From NCBI GenBank assembly GCA_963932465.1, contig OZ010799.1, positions 155,430,761-155,494,760 of the forward strand: a stretch of DNA of 64,000 nucleotides. Reading direction: 5' to 3'. The position numbers and the translations under genes are program-made. Shown in pieces: positions 1 through 11,514 of the stretch. The stretch comes from Maratus speciosus. Its lineage: Eukaryota; Arthropoda; Arachnida; Araneae; Salticidae. Below the pieces are notes generated by a model. That model did not search any database. It was not told where the DNA came from and was given only the letters and a program-made list of their open reading frames with translations. Positions within the stretch are counted from its first letter, which is position 1, and each line of letters starts with the position of its first letter.

Positions 1-733
1 AGGTTTTAATTCATCTTAAAAACAAACGAACAAAGAAAATCTGTTACGACAAGGTGGTTAACAACCATTTTTACAGTGAAAATATTTTTTATATAACATT
101 TAAACATTTATGCTTTATCATGAAGTTGATACAATAGGATTTTCATTTCATTAAAGTGTAATTTAAAACAAATACAAAGAAATATCTGTCATCATTTTGC
201 TTTTTTGAAAATCAAAGTCTCGAATTAACTATTTTTATTACCATTTTTAGGGAATATGAATTTATACTTTACCGTTAAAATCAACAAAATTTTTTTTATG
301 GACAAATTTTAAGGTCTAATCTAGATCAAATGTTAAAACTGTTATCACGAAACATCTATTTGAAAATAAATATCTGTTTTGTGTTAATACTCGTTACAGA
401 GATGTTTTTATAAGCTATTTAAATATTTGTATTGCCATAATATATAACATTTAAAAATTTAATGCTTTATCATGAAGTTGATACAATATGATTTTAATTT
501 AATTAAAATATAATTTAAAGCAAATACAAAGAAATATCGTCCATCATTCAGTTGCACATATGTTAATTTCTAACGTAAAATACATAAAACAAATATATGA
601 AAAAATTAATTCATACAGTACCTTTCTTAAAGTCTATATTCTTAAAGAATCATGCTAACAGTTTTTCTAATATAAAATCAATGGAATATTTCTTCATAGG
701 AACATCTTAAATTATAATTTAAAACAAACATAA
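1..733. repeat. Degenerate AT-rich repeat with internal direct copies
   Basis: No gene is visible. The block around 110-200 (ATGCTTTATCATGAAGTTGA and following) recurs at about 460-550, a direct repeat spaced about 360 bp. The block 600-730 recurs in the same direction at about 2085-2225. This looks like the decayed left part of the array that continues to 8.4 kb and probably extends beyond the window. Confidence 0.6.
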
Positions 734-764
<31 letters not shown>

Positions 765-773
765 TTTTTTTTT
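734..773. repeat. (TC)n microsatellite followed by poly-T
   Basis: About eleven TC dinucleotides run directly into a run of some 17 T. It is a pure polypyrimidine tract on this strand. No other function is visible. Confidence 0.95.
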
Positions 774-1033
774 AACCTGTCTTCTTAACGAAAACTGTGG
801 GAAGCAATTGTAATGATCTCATTTTTGCGTGTTAATACTTTATGTTCAGTGCAAATAAATCTTTACATTATCGTAAAAATGAATAATTAAATTTTCTGGG
901 ACACATCTTAATTTCTAACGCTGAAGACATAAAACATACGAAAAATTTAATAATATCATATGACGAAACGCAATTTTTCACCTTGATTCAACATAAAATA
1001 TATAATGTGAACATTAAAAATTTCACAATCTTA

Positions 1034-1261
1034 CTTAAAAGGCGACTAATGTAATGAAAAAGATGTTACAAGTTTAAAATATACATTTTATTTAAAAACT
1101 TTCAAACTTCCAGGTTCATCATCAGAGAATATCTTGATAAATATATTCAAGATATTCTCTGATGTTGAACCTGTAAGGTTTGAAAGTACTAAGAAGTTTT
1201 TAAATAAAATGTATATTTTAAACTTGTAACATCTTTTTCATTACATTAGTCGCCTTTTAAG
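1034..1261. repeat. Long near-perfect palindrome (hairpin) with small loop
   Basis: The left arm from CTTAAAAGGCGACTAATG (1034) is the reverse complement of the right arm ending CATTAGTCGCCTTTTAAG (1261). Arms of about 105-115 bp meet at a loop of roughly 8 bp near 1138-1146 (TAAATATA). The right arm has about 9 extra bases near 1185-1195. Just outside, 992-1034 is also inverted relative to 2042-2084, so a larger fold-back is nested around it. This fits a palindromic MITE or a recent inverted duplication. No coding sequence. Confidence 0.85.
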
Positions 1262-2041
1262 GAGACTCAGCGCTTGAAAACTTAAAAAAAAAAAAAATGA
1301 TTTTTTTTTTTTAAGTATCTATTTTGATTATTCAGTTACTTCTGAACACAGTGCAAAAAACCGCATAAAAATATTTGCATTTTTAACGGAGTTATAAACA
1401 TTTATGTAACAATCACTTTCATAGCCGCACCCATTTAATTGCAACTTTAAGTCACGTTTTCTCAAAACTTGATTTTTGACGACTATCCGCAAGATGAAAA
1501 AAAAAACTATTTGATGAAATGGCTTATTTTTTTTTTTTTTTTTTTTTTTTGCATGCATATAACATCCTTATCTATAGAATGAATTAATATATTTTAGATA
1601 TCTTAATATTTTGAGTATTTATAAGGGAAAAAAACTTGTATTTTTTAGGGCTTTTCAAATTTTCAAATAGGAGTTTTTTTAATAAGGTTTCCTTTGAGTG
1701 ATAGTTATATCCTTAATTCATTCTATAGAGTAAAGTTTCCTGATCATTTTAAGGCAAAAATTAGGTTCTAATGTCAATTCAACGTTGAGATATCTTACGG
1801 ATGGTGATATGACACCTAATTTTTTTTTCGAAAATTGTGTTATATAAATTTCGCTATATGTTTTACTTTATTACATTGAAGTACTTCATTTTATAATTTT
1901 ATAAGACTACAAAAATACCTTAAAAATATTAGAAAGTTTAAATTACCTAGTTACATTGAATGCTTCTGTTTTTATATGGATTCCAAGCGAAAGCTCTGTT
2001 TACATGTTTTTCGGTATCGATCAAGCCCTGAGCCCCCTTAA
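1262..2041. other. Unassigned AT-rich interval between inverted copies
   Basis: No gene seen. It holds A/T runs near 1284-1312 and a T run near 1526-1550. The left border (GGAGACTCAGCGCTT, 1261-1275) resembles the reverse complement of the right border (AAGCCCTGAGCCCCCTTAAG, about 2024-2043), and the 43-bp inverted match 992-1034 / 2042-2084 lies outside. The interval may be the interior of a fold-back element. Confidence 0.4.
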
Positions 2042-2990
2042 GTAAGATTGTGAAATTTTTAATGTTCGCATTATATATTTTATGAAAAATTTAATTCATC
2101 AAGTACCTTCCTTAAAGTATATATTCTTAAAGAATCATGATAACAGTTTTTATAATATATTTAGGTTCTTACATTTTTGTAAAACTAAAGCAATGTTTCT
2201 TCAAAGGCACTTCTTAATATACAACAAACATAATCACTTTTTTCAAAAATTTCTAAACAAAAGCTGTTCTAAGAAATTGTTAGCAACTCATTTTACCGTG
2301 TTAATAATTGATATGCATTATGAACTTATACAATATTGCAAAAACAAACAATAAAAATTTTTTTTGTACGCTTAAAGTCTAATAAAAAACAAACATAAAA
2401 ATAAGCTCATTTACGAAATGTATTTCTAAAAGAATATCTACTTTAAGAGTAATATAAGATAAAAACTTTTTAAAACGCCATAAAAATAAGTCATGCACAA
2501 CGCATTTCAAAACAACGTATCTGCCTTCAGCAGGCGCAAACAAGGCGTGATACTTCTTTAAAAACAGAAGCAATACTGAAGTCAAGAAAAAGGGAGGAGC
2601 ACGAATAGAAATTTCCAAAAAAGGGAAAACACCATTCGATAAATAGTTTCTGAATAATAACACCTACTATTTTTATGCGCTTCCGAACAAAAATGAATTC
2701 TGAAATGTGTCAGAATGTAACTCCTTTGAATTTGAGAGCAGTCTAACATCATCGTAATGTTGTCATCACGTGTTATGTATGTTACAATGTTATCTCGATG
2801 TCACACATGATTACGTTGACTGCCACGATATCATCAATAATTGTCATCATATGTTACGATGTTATCGTCACAGTGTCGTTAACACTATTAACATCAACGT
2901 TAACGTCGTTCTTCTTAAACGTGTTAAAAATGTCTTCTTAAAGTGTTTAACTCTGTTATTGGCGATCAATGATTATCAATTATTTTTACC
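2042..2990. repeat. Decayed array sequence
   Basis: The first part repeats 600-730 in direct orientation. The module beginning GTGTTAATA...TGCATTATGAAC appears at about 2298, as it does at 828, 2991, 4676, 6455 and 7559. Between about 2750 and 2910 there is unusual local enrichment of GTTATCR, CATCATCAC and GTTAAC words, for example a 10-bp palindrome ACGTTAACGT, with no obvious function. The open frames here are short and match no family I know. Confidence 0.45.
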
Positions 2991-3961
2991 GTGTTAATAT
3001 TTTTTATGCACTATAAATCTTTACATTGTTGTAAAAACTAAGAATTTTTATTTTCATAGGAACTTATTAAAATTAAATATAAAACGAATCTAAATTTTAA
3101 TCGGCTATCATTTTATAAAGTAATCGGTTATTGGCGTATTGTTATTAAGTTTTTTTATTGTTTTCATTTTTTAACTCTTTTATTGAGACTTGCTCTAGGC
3201 TGGAAATATAGATATATATTTACGTTTACAAAAAACATCTCAACAATGTGAAGTAAAATGCCCTTTTCTCCATACATAAAAAATAAATTCTTGAATGTCT
3301 GTTAACTACAATATGTCTCTATATACTAAAATTGATCTACTGAAAAACTTTCCTAGATGTACTTAAATATCAGAAGAAAACAAAATATGCAAAGTAAATT
3401 GTTATTTCTGCAGTACTTAGACTTTATAGCATTTCTTAAACAGAAATTACATTCATTGATGAAGTAATCAGTTCACTTTATCACGAAGTTCTCAGAAAAG
3501 AACTGTTCTGACTTCACTTCTTCGATATATATATATATGGCTAAGTGGTTTAACTTAAGCTGTTTAAAAGAGATATAAAAGCATTATTTTTAGGATAAAA
3601 ACTGTTTATTCGAAAGAAAGCTTACAAAATGCAAATACAAATCAAACCGTTGACACATTTTGAATACTGTTTTATTATTATTTATTTATCTATTTACGTA
3701 AACTTAGAATAGTGTTAAATTGCTTTGAATGAAACTTTGAGTTTCATTTTGTTTAGTTCTAAGCTAACACAATTTATAATGCACATTATATACTGAAAAG
3801 AGAATTTTTATTAAATATAGCTATAAGGATATTCTTTTGTTATCCTTTTTCCGGATTTTTTTAAAGGCTTTTAATGACGTAGAATTTCTGAAGTATTTTA
3901 TTATTTTCTTCAATTTTTTTGACTCGTTTCATGAAATTTTGTTCTGGATAAATAGATTACA

Positions 3962-3994
3962 TTTTTTTTTTTTTTTTTTGGGGGGGGGGGGGGG
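3962..3994. repeat. T18-G15 homopolymer junction
   Basis: Eighteen T are followed directly by fifteen G, inside unit A. The sister units B and C do not have this tract at the matching place, so it arose locally. G15 on one strand could fold as a G-quadruplex. Confidence 0.95.
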
Positions 3995-4102
3995 TGGAAG
4001 GTGAATATGCTTATTATATCTTATATGCTTTTAGAAATACTTCTGAATCTCAGTAAAATATTTTCACAATTCTTTTGTTCGCTCGCAAGAGAGGAACTTT
4101 GT

Positions 4103-4202
4103 TTAAGAGGTCTCAGGACTCTTAAAGCTTTAAAAGTTTCGAAATTTTTATTTTTTTAGATGTTAAACTGCTGTCTTTTCGAAACCTTTTGATATAATTA
4201 CT
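4103..4202 (+). mobile_element. Truncated left end of the GGGGTCTCA-type TTAA element
   Basis: Within unit A, TTAAGAGGTCTCAGGACTCT and about 80 following bases match the left end of the element at 50918-53096 (TTAAGGGGTCTCAGAACTCT). Units B and C lack this piece at the same position. It is a solo or truncated end; no right end is seen nearby. Confidence 0.6.
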
Positions 4203-4296
4203 TTGGGAGTTTTGAAGTTCTGAAGAGGGAAATTACACTTTTAGCCCATTACCACGCACAAAATCACACAAGATATTTTTAACTGTGAAATAAAAA

Positions 4297-4474
4297 CAGT
4301 AAAATCTCTGAATAACGGACACCTTGAAAGCGTGGAATTTGTCGCTATTCTGAGATGTCCGTTATTTAGGGGTAAAAATGTACAAATATGTAAGTGTTGG
4401 GGATCGGAAAAGTGTCCACTAAATAGAAGTGTACTCTATTTGAGAGTGTCCCCGTTAAGGAGGTGTTTTTAGTG
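4297..4474. mobile_element. Pogo/Tigger-like MITE, copy A
   Basis: The start CAGTAAAATCTCTGAATAAC and the reverse complement of the end (CACTAAAAACACCTCCTTAA) form imperfect terminal inverted repeats. An internal hairpin pairs GAATAACGGACA with TGTCCGTTATT. TA follows the right end. This resembles the 'CAGT...AACCTC...AACGGACAC' termini of pogo/Tigger MITEs. It is present in three array units, so it inserted before the array amplified. Confidence 0.65.
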
Positions 4475-5918
4475 TAGTTCAAATATTTTCCTCGTTTCTC
4501 ATTTTCCTGGAATTTAAAAAAAGGTTTTTATTAGTTTTCTTGCTGTTTGAAATATTTTTATCGATTTTATCTTGTTAAAAAATCAAATACTGTATTATGT
4601 ATAGCATAGTAAAAAACGTCGTTAAAAATTCGTCTGGTCGCACCTTCGTTGATAGCGGTAGTTATTCTTTTTTATCGTGTTAATATTTTTTATGCATTAT
4701 AAATCGTTACAATGTCGTAAAAACGAACGATAAATTTTTCGTGAGCACTTATTAAAATTTGATATAAAACAAATGTAAATTTTAATCGGTTATCATTTTA
4801 AAAAGGAAACTGTTTTTGGCGTTTTGTTATTAAAGATTTTTTCTATTGAGTTCATTTATTAACTGTAATATCGAAGAGAGGCTAGAATCTTTTTTTTTTT
4901 TTCTTTGCATAAAACTTCACAATAATGTGAAGTAAAATTACCTTTGTTCGTATGTAAAAAATAAATTCTTAAATGTCTTTTAACTATATGGCTAAAACAA
5001 ATCTCTATATACAAAACTATATATATCTTGAACAACTTTCCTTGATCGCTTTAAATATCAGAAAAAAAAATATGTTAATCAAATTGTTATTTCCGCAGTA
5101 TTTAGATTTAATAGCGTTTTCTAGACGGAATAGATTCAATTCGCAGTAATTAGTTCACTTTCTCCCGAAGTTGTCAGAAAAAGAACTGTTCTGGCTTCGC
5201 ATCTTCCAAAAATATATAGTGCTAAGTGGCTTAACTTAAGCTGGGTAAAAGAGATATAAAAGCATTACTTTTAGAAGAAAAAAACTTTATTTGAAAGAAA
5301 GCTTACAAAATGCAAAGACAAATCAAACCGTTGACACATTTTTAATATTATTATTTTTTTTATTATTTATCTATTTACATAAACTTAGAAAAGTGTTAAA
5401 TTACTTTAAAGGAAACTTCGAGTTTAATTTCATTTAGTTTTAAGCTAAGATGTTATATAATGTAAATTACGTACAGAAAAGAGAATTTTCATTAAATATA
5501 TCTATAAGGATATACTTTTGTTATTCTTTCTCAAGAATTTAATGATTTTTAAAGGCTTTTAATAGCGTAGAATCTCTGAAGTATTTTACTATTTTCTTAC
5601 ACTTTATGTGAAATTTTGTCCTGGGTGAATGTATTAATGTTTTTGAAAAAAATATCTTTTTGTTACATCCTATACGTTTTATAAATACTTCAGAATCTCG
5701 GTAAAATATTTTCCGAATTCTTTTATTTTCTCGTAGAATAGGAACTTTAAGAGGAATAATTTTAATGATTCTGTGTCGAATTCAAACATTTTTCTTTTTG
5801 AGAAAATTTTGTAGGGGGATTTAAGGGCTTTTGAAGTTCCGGAGAGAAAAATTGCAGTTTTAGACCATTACCACACACAAAATCATACTTAAGATATTTT
5901 TAATTGTGAAATGAAATA

Positions 5919-6259
5919 CAGTAAAAACCTCAGAATAATGAACACTTTGAGAGCATAGAATTTGTTCGCTATTCAGGGGTAAAAATATACAAATATATAT
6001 GTGTTTGGAATCGGAAAAGGGTCCAATAAACAGAGGTGTATACTATTTGAGAGTTCCTTGTTAAAACAGAGCTGTCACTGGCGACTGTTTTTTAATTATA
6101 TTTCGCGCCATTTTCTCAAAACAGAAATCTTTCACATACGCTTTAACTACACGAGCAAGAAAAATATATTAAAGAATTATATTTTGTAAATTAGTGGTGC
6201 GAATAGAATATAAAAATAATCGCCAGTGGCAGTGCTGTGTTAAGGAGGTGGTTTTAGTG
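5919..6259. mobile_element. Pogo/Tigger-like MITE, copy B, interrupted
   Basis: Begins CAGTAAAAACCTCAGAATAA directly after TA and ends GTGGTTTTAGTG. It matches copy A but is split by the TTAA-flanked MITE at 6061-6243. Confidence 0.65.
6061..6243. mobile_element. TTAA-flanked MITE with empty-site control
   Basis: The left end TTAAAACAGAGCTGTCACTG and the reverse complement of the right end, TTAACACAGCACTGCCACTG, give about 26 bp of imperfect inverted repeats, continuing into GGCGA. Sister units A (about 4454, CCCGTTAAGGAGG) and C (about 7331, CCCGTTAAGGAGG) have a single TTAA and no insert. The insert is therefore about 179 bp and duplicated TTAA. TTAA targeting suggests piggyBac-type mobilisation, although the terminal bases are not the usual CCC. 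Confidence 0.85.
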
Positions 6260-6454
6260 CAGTTCAAATATTTTCTTCTCATTTTCCTGGGATTTAAAAA
6301 AGTTTTATTGCTTTTCTGACTATTTCAAACTTTTTCAACCATTTAATCTTCTTACAAAAATAAAAGCATTTTTATTAGACAAATTAAAAAACGTCGTTAA
6401 AAAGGCTTCTTAAAGTTTTCAAATTTTTGCCAGCGGTAGTTATTCTTTTTACCA

Positions 6455-7558
6455 TATTAATATTTTTTTGTGCATTATACATCGTTACATTGTCGTAAAA
6501 ACTAACACTAAATTTTTATGGACTTTATTATTTATTATTTATTTGTCTTATTTTTCATTATTTTAAACTTAGAAAAGCGCTAAATTGCTTTAATTAATAA
6601 TTTTGAGTTTCATTTCGTTTAGTTCTATGCTAACATATCATGTAATCGAGCGTAATTTCACTGCTAAAAATTAATTGAAAAATTAATTAAAAAATTATAT
6701 ATCATGTAATGTTCATTACACACTGAAAAGAGAAATTTCATTAAATATGTATGTTATGATATTCTTTTTTTTATCCTTTGTGAGGATTTTTTTTAAAGCT
6801 TTTAATGATGTAGAACTCCTGAAATATTTTACTATTTTCATGAAGTTTTCGACATGTTTCATGAAATTTTGTTCCGAGTGAATGCATTAATTTTTAGTGG
6901 GAGGGGGATCTGGTTATTTTATCGTATATGCTTTTACAGACAATTCTCAATCCCAGTAAAATATTCTGAGAATTCTTTTATTCGCTCGTTTTGTTCAAGG
7001 GAGAAAATATCAATGATTCAGTGTTGAATTCAGTCATTTTTCTTTAGGAGCGAATTTTGCAGCTCTGGGTTGGATGGAGGGTTTGAGACTTTTTAAATTC
7101 TGGAGATGGAAATTACACTTTTACCATTCACAAAATCACACTTAAAATATTTTGAATTGTGAAATAAAATGCTGTAAAACCCCTTAATAATGGACACTTT
7201 GAGAGGACGGAATTTGCTCGGTATTTATTAAGAGATGTCTGCCATTTATGGGTAAAAATGTACAAATGTATATGTGTTGGGATCGGAAAAATGTCTACTA
7301 AACAGAGGTGTACTCTGTTTTAGAGTGCTCCCGTTAAGGAGGTAGTTTTAGTGCATTTAAAATATTTTCTTCTCATTTACCTGGGATTTCAAAAATGTTT
7401 TTATTACTTTTCAGGCTGTTTCAAGCATTTTTAACCATTTAATATTGCTAGAGAAGTAAAATACTGTTTTTATTGTATATATTATAGTAAAAAACATCGT
7501 TAAAAACTACTCTTATACAGTCTCCAACTCTGTTGCTATCAGTAGTTATTCTTTTTAC
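6455..7558. repeat. Large tandem repeat, unit C, internally deleted
   Basis: Unit C starts with the same module as the others. Near 6520 it jumps from the ...AAATTTTTATGGAC block to the ...AAACTTAGAAAAGCGCTAAA block. It lacks roughly 600 bp present in A and B, including the TTAACTTAAGC and ACCGTTGACAC blocks. Confidence 0.75.
7172..7353. mobile_element. Pogo/Tigger-like MITE, copy C
   Basis: Diverged copy beginning CTGTAAAACCCCTTAATAAT and ending GGTAGTTTTAGTG, uninterrupted. It supplies an empty site for the MITE nested in copy B. Confidence 0.6.
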
Positions 7559-8440
7559 TGTGTTAATATTTTTTTATTCATTATAAGTCGTTACATTGTC
7601 ATAAAAACTTACGATAAATTTTTCATGGACAGGATCATGGAATTCATTTTGGATTTTCATGGAAGTTTAATATAAAACTAATGTAACTGTTAATCGATTA
7701 TTTAAAAAAGAAAACGGTTTTTAGCATTTTGTTATTAAGGATTTTTCTTGTGTTCATTTGTTAATTATAATATTGAAGACGAGCCAGAACTTTTTTTTTT
7801 TTCACAATAATTTGAAGTGAAATTCCCTTTGTTCTATATGTACAAATTAAATTTTTGAATGTCTGTTAACTATATGTCTAAAGTAAATCTCCGATATACT
7901 AAAATATATATCTTCAACAACTCTTCTTGATTTCCAATATCAGTGAAAAAAATATGCAAAGAAAATTGTTATTTTTTCAGTACTTAGACTTAATAGCATT
8001 TCTTAGACAGAATACATTTATTGGTGAAGCAATCAGTTCATTTAATCCGTAAGCAGTCAGAAAAAGGACAGTTCTGGCTTCACTTCTTCAAAAAAATTTA
8101 CGGCTAAGAGGCTTAACTTAAGCTGTTAAAAGAGATATAAAAGCATTATTTTTAGGAGAAAAAACTGTTTATTTGAAAGAAAGCTTACAAAATGCAAATA
8201 CAAATCAAGCCGTTGGTACTTCTTGAATACTGTTTTATTATTTATTTATTCATTTACGTAAACTTAGAAGAGATTTAAATTGCATCAAATAAAAAGTTTG
8301 AATTTTATTTTATTTATTTATAAGCTAACATATTCTATAATGTACATTATACATTGAAAACTGAATTTTCATTAAATATCTATATATAAAGATATTAGTT
8401 TGTTATCAAGAATTTAACGAACTTTTTTAGTTAATTAAAA
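7559..8440. repeat. Large tandem repeat, unit D, 3'-truncated
   Basis: Modules are in the same order as A, through the TTAACTTAAGCTGTT block (about 8110) and the CAAATCAAGCCGTTGG block (about 8200). The unit ends near 8440 before the pogo-like MITE is reached. Confidence 0.75.
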
Positions 8441-8788
8441 TAATTTAAACTGTGTAACCAATTGCATTGTTTTCAAGTTAAATTAAAAGCAAATTTCTTA
8501 TTTATTTTTCATTCGGTAATAAAAATTTGCTCATTATCAACAAGAAACGTTCCTTTAACCAGAGCATTGTTGTAATTTCGTTGTGCTTATATTATTAGTT
8601 GCTGTTTAATAACTTTAATAGAGCATACGAGTTAACCCTTGTCGTACTAAGATGGGGTCAATTTGACCCCATCTGGACATTTTGCAGCTTTTTTTTCATT
8701 TAGAATATGTATGCTAAAATTATTTTCTAGGAATTATCCTGCAAAAATCTCTTTCATAATTTTGTCTATTTAGTATGTTTTGCTAAGT

Positions 8789-8819
<31 letters not shown>

Positions 8820-9475
8820 GGTTATTTGTAGAAATTGCGAATGGGATCATAATAACCCCCTCTTTGACAATCGGAGAAAACTTTCTGTCATTTATCACGT
8901 TTCAAGAGAAAGAAAGAGAATTTTTGACGTCCTGCCAAATGTAGTTCGCTAGATGGCACTGTGGGTATAGCTTTACCATGCAAGCGAGTGTAGGCGCCTC
9001 CCTCATTTCGTTATTTCTTTGTTCTTGTGTTCCGTTGTGTGTAAATTTCGCTATTCAAAGAAATGAAGCATCGCGTCGTACGAACATTATAATTACCTAT
9101 TGGGGGCTTAAATTATCTATAAGATTAGCCCTTTTTAAATCTTAGGCATTTAAGTAATATTTTTATCTAAGTACTGCGAGGGTTAAGGAATATGAATTAA
9201 TGAAATTTTGAATTAGTTCTGCATTACAGAAAACTAAGAATTCATTTAGCTTCACATTTTAGAAAGCATGTATTTAAATGGTTTAACTCAAGCTGTTAAA
9301 AAAGAATCTAAAAGCTTTATTAAGGAAAGTGGGATAAAATGAACACAATAGAATGATTCTTGTGGTATTCGTGGTTATTGAGAACATCGCCTTTTATGTT
9401 TTTCCTTTTGTTTCACCCTTTACATCAGATTTGGAAAAAAAGGGTACTTTATATAATTCAAGTAATATGCATTAA
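8441..9475 (+). repeat. Dispersed repeat R2, split by a piggyBac-like MITE
   Basis: Sequence on both sides of 8632-9186 matches R2 copies near 37150, 50090-50280, 58200-58450 and 63320-63420 (shared blocks such as AATGAAATTTTGAGTTAGTT and TAAGCTGTTAAAARGAATCT). R2 and the large array share the TTAACTTAAGCTGTT block. No coding signal in any copy. Confidence 0.6.
8632..9186. mobile_element. PiggyBac-like MITE
   Basis: TTAA at both ends (8632-8635, 9183-9186) encloses 547 bp. The left end TTAACCCTTGTCGTACTAAG and the reverse complement of the right end TTAACCCTCGCAGTACTTAG match at most positions and begin with CCC, as piggyBac termini do. A subterminal near-palindrome at 8650-8674 pairs GATGGGGTCAA with TTGACCCCATC. 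R2 copies at 50.2 and 58.3 kb run through the insertion point without it. There is no transposase frame, so it is non-autonomous. A 30-base T run lies at about 8790-8819. Confidence 0.88.
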
Positions 9476-10321
9476 TAGGGTAAAGTGCTCATATTTCGTC
9501 CCCTTTCCTAATTTCGTCCCCCTTAACTTCTCCGCTTCTGCGAAAGTGGCGCAACTTATGATGCAAGGCACATGGGACGGAAGATAAAAGGGGTCAGTAT
9601 TGAAAGTTTCGTTCGCCAAGATGCATACATAAATTAAAGACGCCGAATTTTCTATTTTTAGAAGACCTGAGTTCTTATTACGTCGTTTGTAGAACGTTAT
9701 TTACTGTACTGTAAGTATTTATTTCTTATTCATTGCATGTATTTTACGTAGGTAAGATGCTGACAGTAGCATACAGTGAGTTTTAGGACGTTCAGTTCAT
9801 CTTACGGGAACTGAAGCTCCGCCATATTGGGAATTAGCGTGGTCCCAATTTCGTTCCCCTTGAAGTTCTTATTTTCGTCCCGAGGACGAAATTAGGAATG
9901 TTTTTTCATGACAATTTTTTCCTCATTTTTGGATGGATAATGTTTCGTTATGTTATTCTTCAACTGATAATTAGTACATTTCTTTGTGCCTTACTTTAAT
10001 GTAAATTAAATTACTTACTCGTTTAGAAATAAATTTTGATTTAGTTGTAAGTTAAGCCTCGTCCTATTGGATTTTTTTTGGGGGGGGGAGGGGGGGGCGA
10101 AATGGGGACCATTTTTTTTCTTTTGCATTTTTTAGATACTTTTGAAAAAACCGTTTTTCGCATTGTTAAAATTTTTTGTACTATATTTGCCTATGTTTCT
10201 ATGTGTGTGGGTAGTTAATCCATGTAAAATCCAAATTTGGTAGGTTTTCACTGAAAATTACAACATTTAGGGCCTAAAAGTGACTGGAGGAACGAAATAT
10301 GGGTATGGGCACTTTACCCTA
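9476..10321. mobile_element. TA-flanked MITE, TIR GGGTAAAGTGC
   Basis: The left end TAGGGTAAAGTGCTCATATT and the reverse complement of the right end TAGGGTAAAGTGCCCATACC are inverted repeats, followed on both sides by a TTTCGTYCC motif. Both ends abut TA, as expected for Tc1/mariner or pogo-type transposition. Inside, 'TTTCGTCCC' words recur many times near the left end (9490-9530, 9840-9890), probably subterminal binding repeats. No open frame looks like a transposase. Confidence 0.8.
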
Positions 10322-11514
10322 TGTATTGCTTAACCTAACTGGATAAACTTAAGCTGTTAAAAATAATATGAAAGCTTTATTTGAAAAAATAAGGTAAGAT
10401 TGTTTGATTACATGAAAAAGAATTAATAATATTAACATTAAATGAACCCATTTTCTTTTTTATGTACATTATATAATAAAAAATAAATTTATATGCAATT
10501 AAGAGATGAGTTCGCGGACTCGTTTTTCGAAGCCCGAACCCGACGACTAGAAATCCCAGCCTGCCCGAGCACAAAATGTTTTGTGCATGACAGTGCGAGC
10601 CCGACATCGAAAATACTAAATAGAAAATTATTATAATGCCAATTTAAATTTGCTTCAATATTAATTTTCTCATTTGAAAACCTTCTTGCATAGAAATAAG
10701 TAATTATACGAAATACTCCCACGTGATATTTTTCAACGTTTCTGTACCTGATGTTCTTGTCTGTTTAAAATGTCTAATTTGTTATTTATACTCAACCACT
10801 CCTATAAATCTGCACGATTCACTATTCTTTTTAGATGTGTTCGTAATTATATAAATACATAGCACCTATAGTCGACGTCTGGTCAGTCCGTCTGTCTGTC
10901 CATCTGTCCGCATATAACAACGCAAAAACTACCCAAACGAATGGTTTGGAATTTAATATATATCATCGTTGCAGAATTTTGTCGAGTCGCTTCAAATTGT
11001 ATGAAAATCGAACCAAAACTTAAAAAGGTATTAATAACAGTTTTCTTCATTCTGTTAAATCCTACCATACGTAATTAATTCAGTGATATCTCGTGATAGG
11101 TAATGATTCTAGGTCGCCATGGTGATGACCTCCCATTTAAGATGGAGTCCTATTATTTCCGTATTACTGAATTAAATATATACAATCATGATAATCTTTG
11201 TATTCATGCATTTTTACATAAGTGTGCAACAGCTATTGTACCAAGATCTGAATATTTATAAAACTAGTTATAGTACGAACGCACCTCATTTGCAACATTT
11301 GACGTACAATTTTCTCCTTGTTTTGTTAAAATATCGCTGTACAACTATGGCAGAAAGACACGAGTTCTGTTTTCCAGTAATTCTGGAAAAGGATTTCAAA
11401 CAAAAGGGCGGACACAGACAGTCAATACATATCATAGACAAGGAATGTGCTACAGCGTTTTCATGTTACTAACACTGACCATGCAAAGGTTTCCGATTTC
11501 AGAATCATGTAGAA
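10322..11514. other. Unassigned interval with GC-rich islet and GTCT motif
   Basis: No gene recognised. 10325-10390 is a short R2-like block. 10500-10615 is a GC-rich islet with CCCGAACCCGAC, GCCCGAGC words and a hairpin at 10569-10586 (GCACAAAA paired with TTTTGTGC). About 10880-10910 contains (GTCT)n-like sequence resembling the R1 terminal module. Confidence 0.5.

Larger units (their letters stand above)
2991..4675. repeat. Large tandem repeat, unit A (about 1685 bp)
   Basis: The unit begins with a GTGTTAATATTTTTTATGCA module. It then has an ATCGGYTATCATTTTA block (about 3096), a TTAACTTAAGCTGTT...AAAGCATTA block (about 3550), a CAAATCAAACCGTTGACAC block (about 3640), and ends with a pogo-like MITE (4297-4474). 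All modules recur in order in unit B (4676 on) and partly in units C and D. Copies are visibly diverged, so the array is old. Confidence 0.8.
4676..6454. repeat. Large tandem repeat, unit B
   Basis: Same order of modules as unit A. Its length of about 1779 bp drops to about 1600 bp once the nested 179-bp TTAA insertion (6061-6243) is removed. The CAAATCAAACCGTTGACAC block lies near 5320. Confidence 0.8.

Noticed and set aside
11188..11472. 94-codon open frame on plus before the hAT element
   Set aside because: No domain or repeat pattern recognised; its stop lies only about 35 bp before the hAT target site, and it has no homologous open copy in the window.
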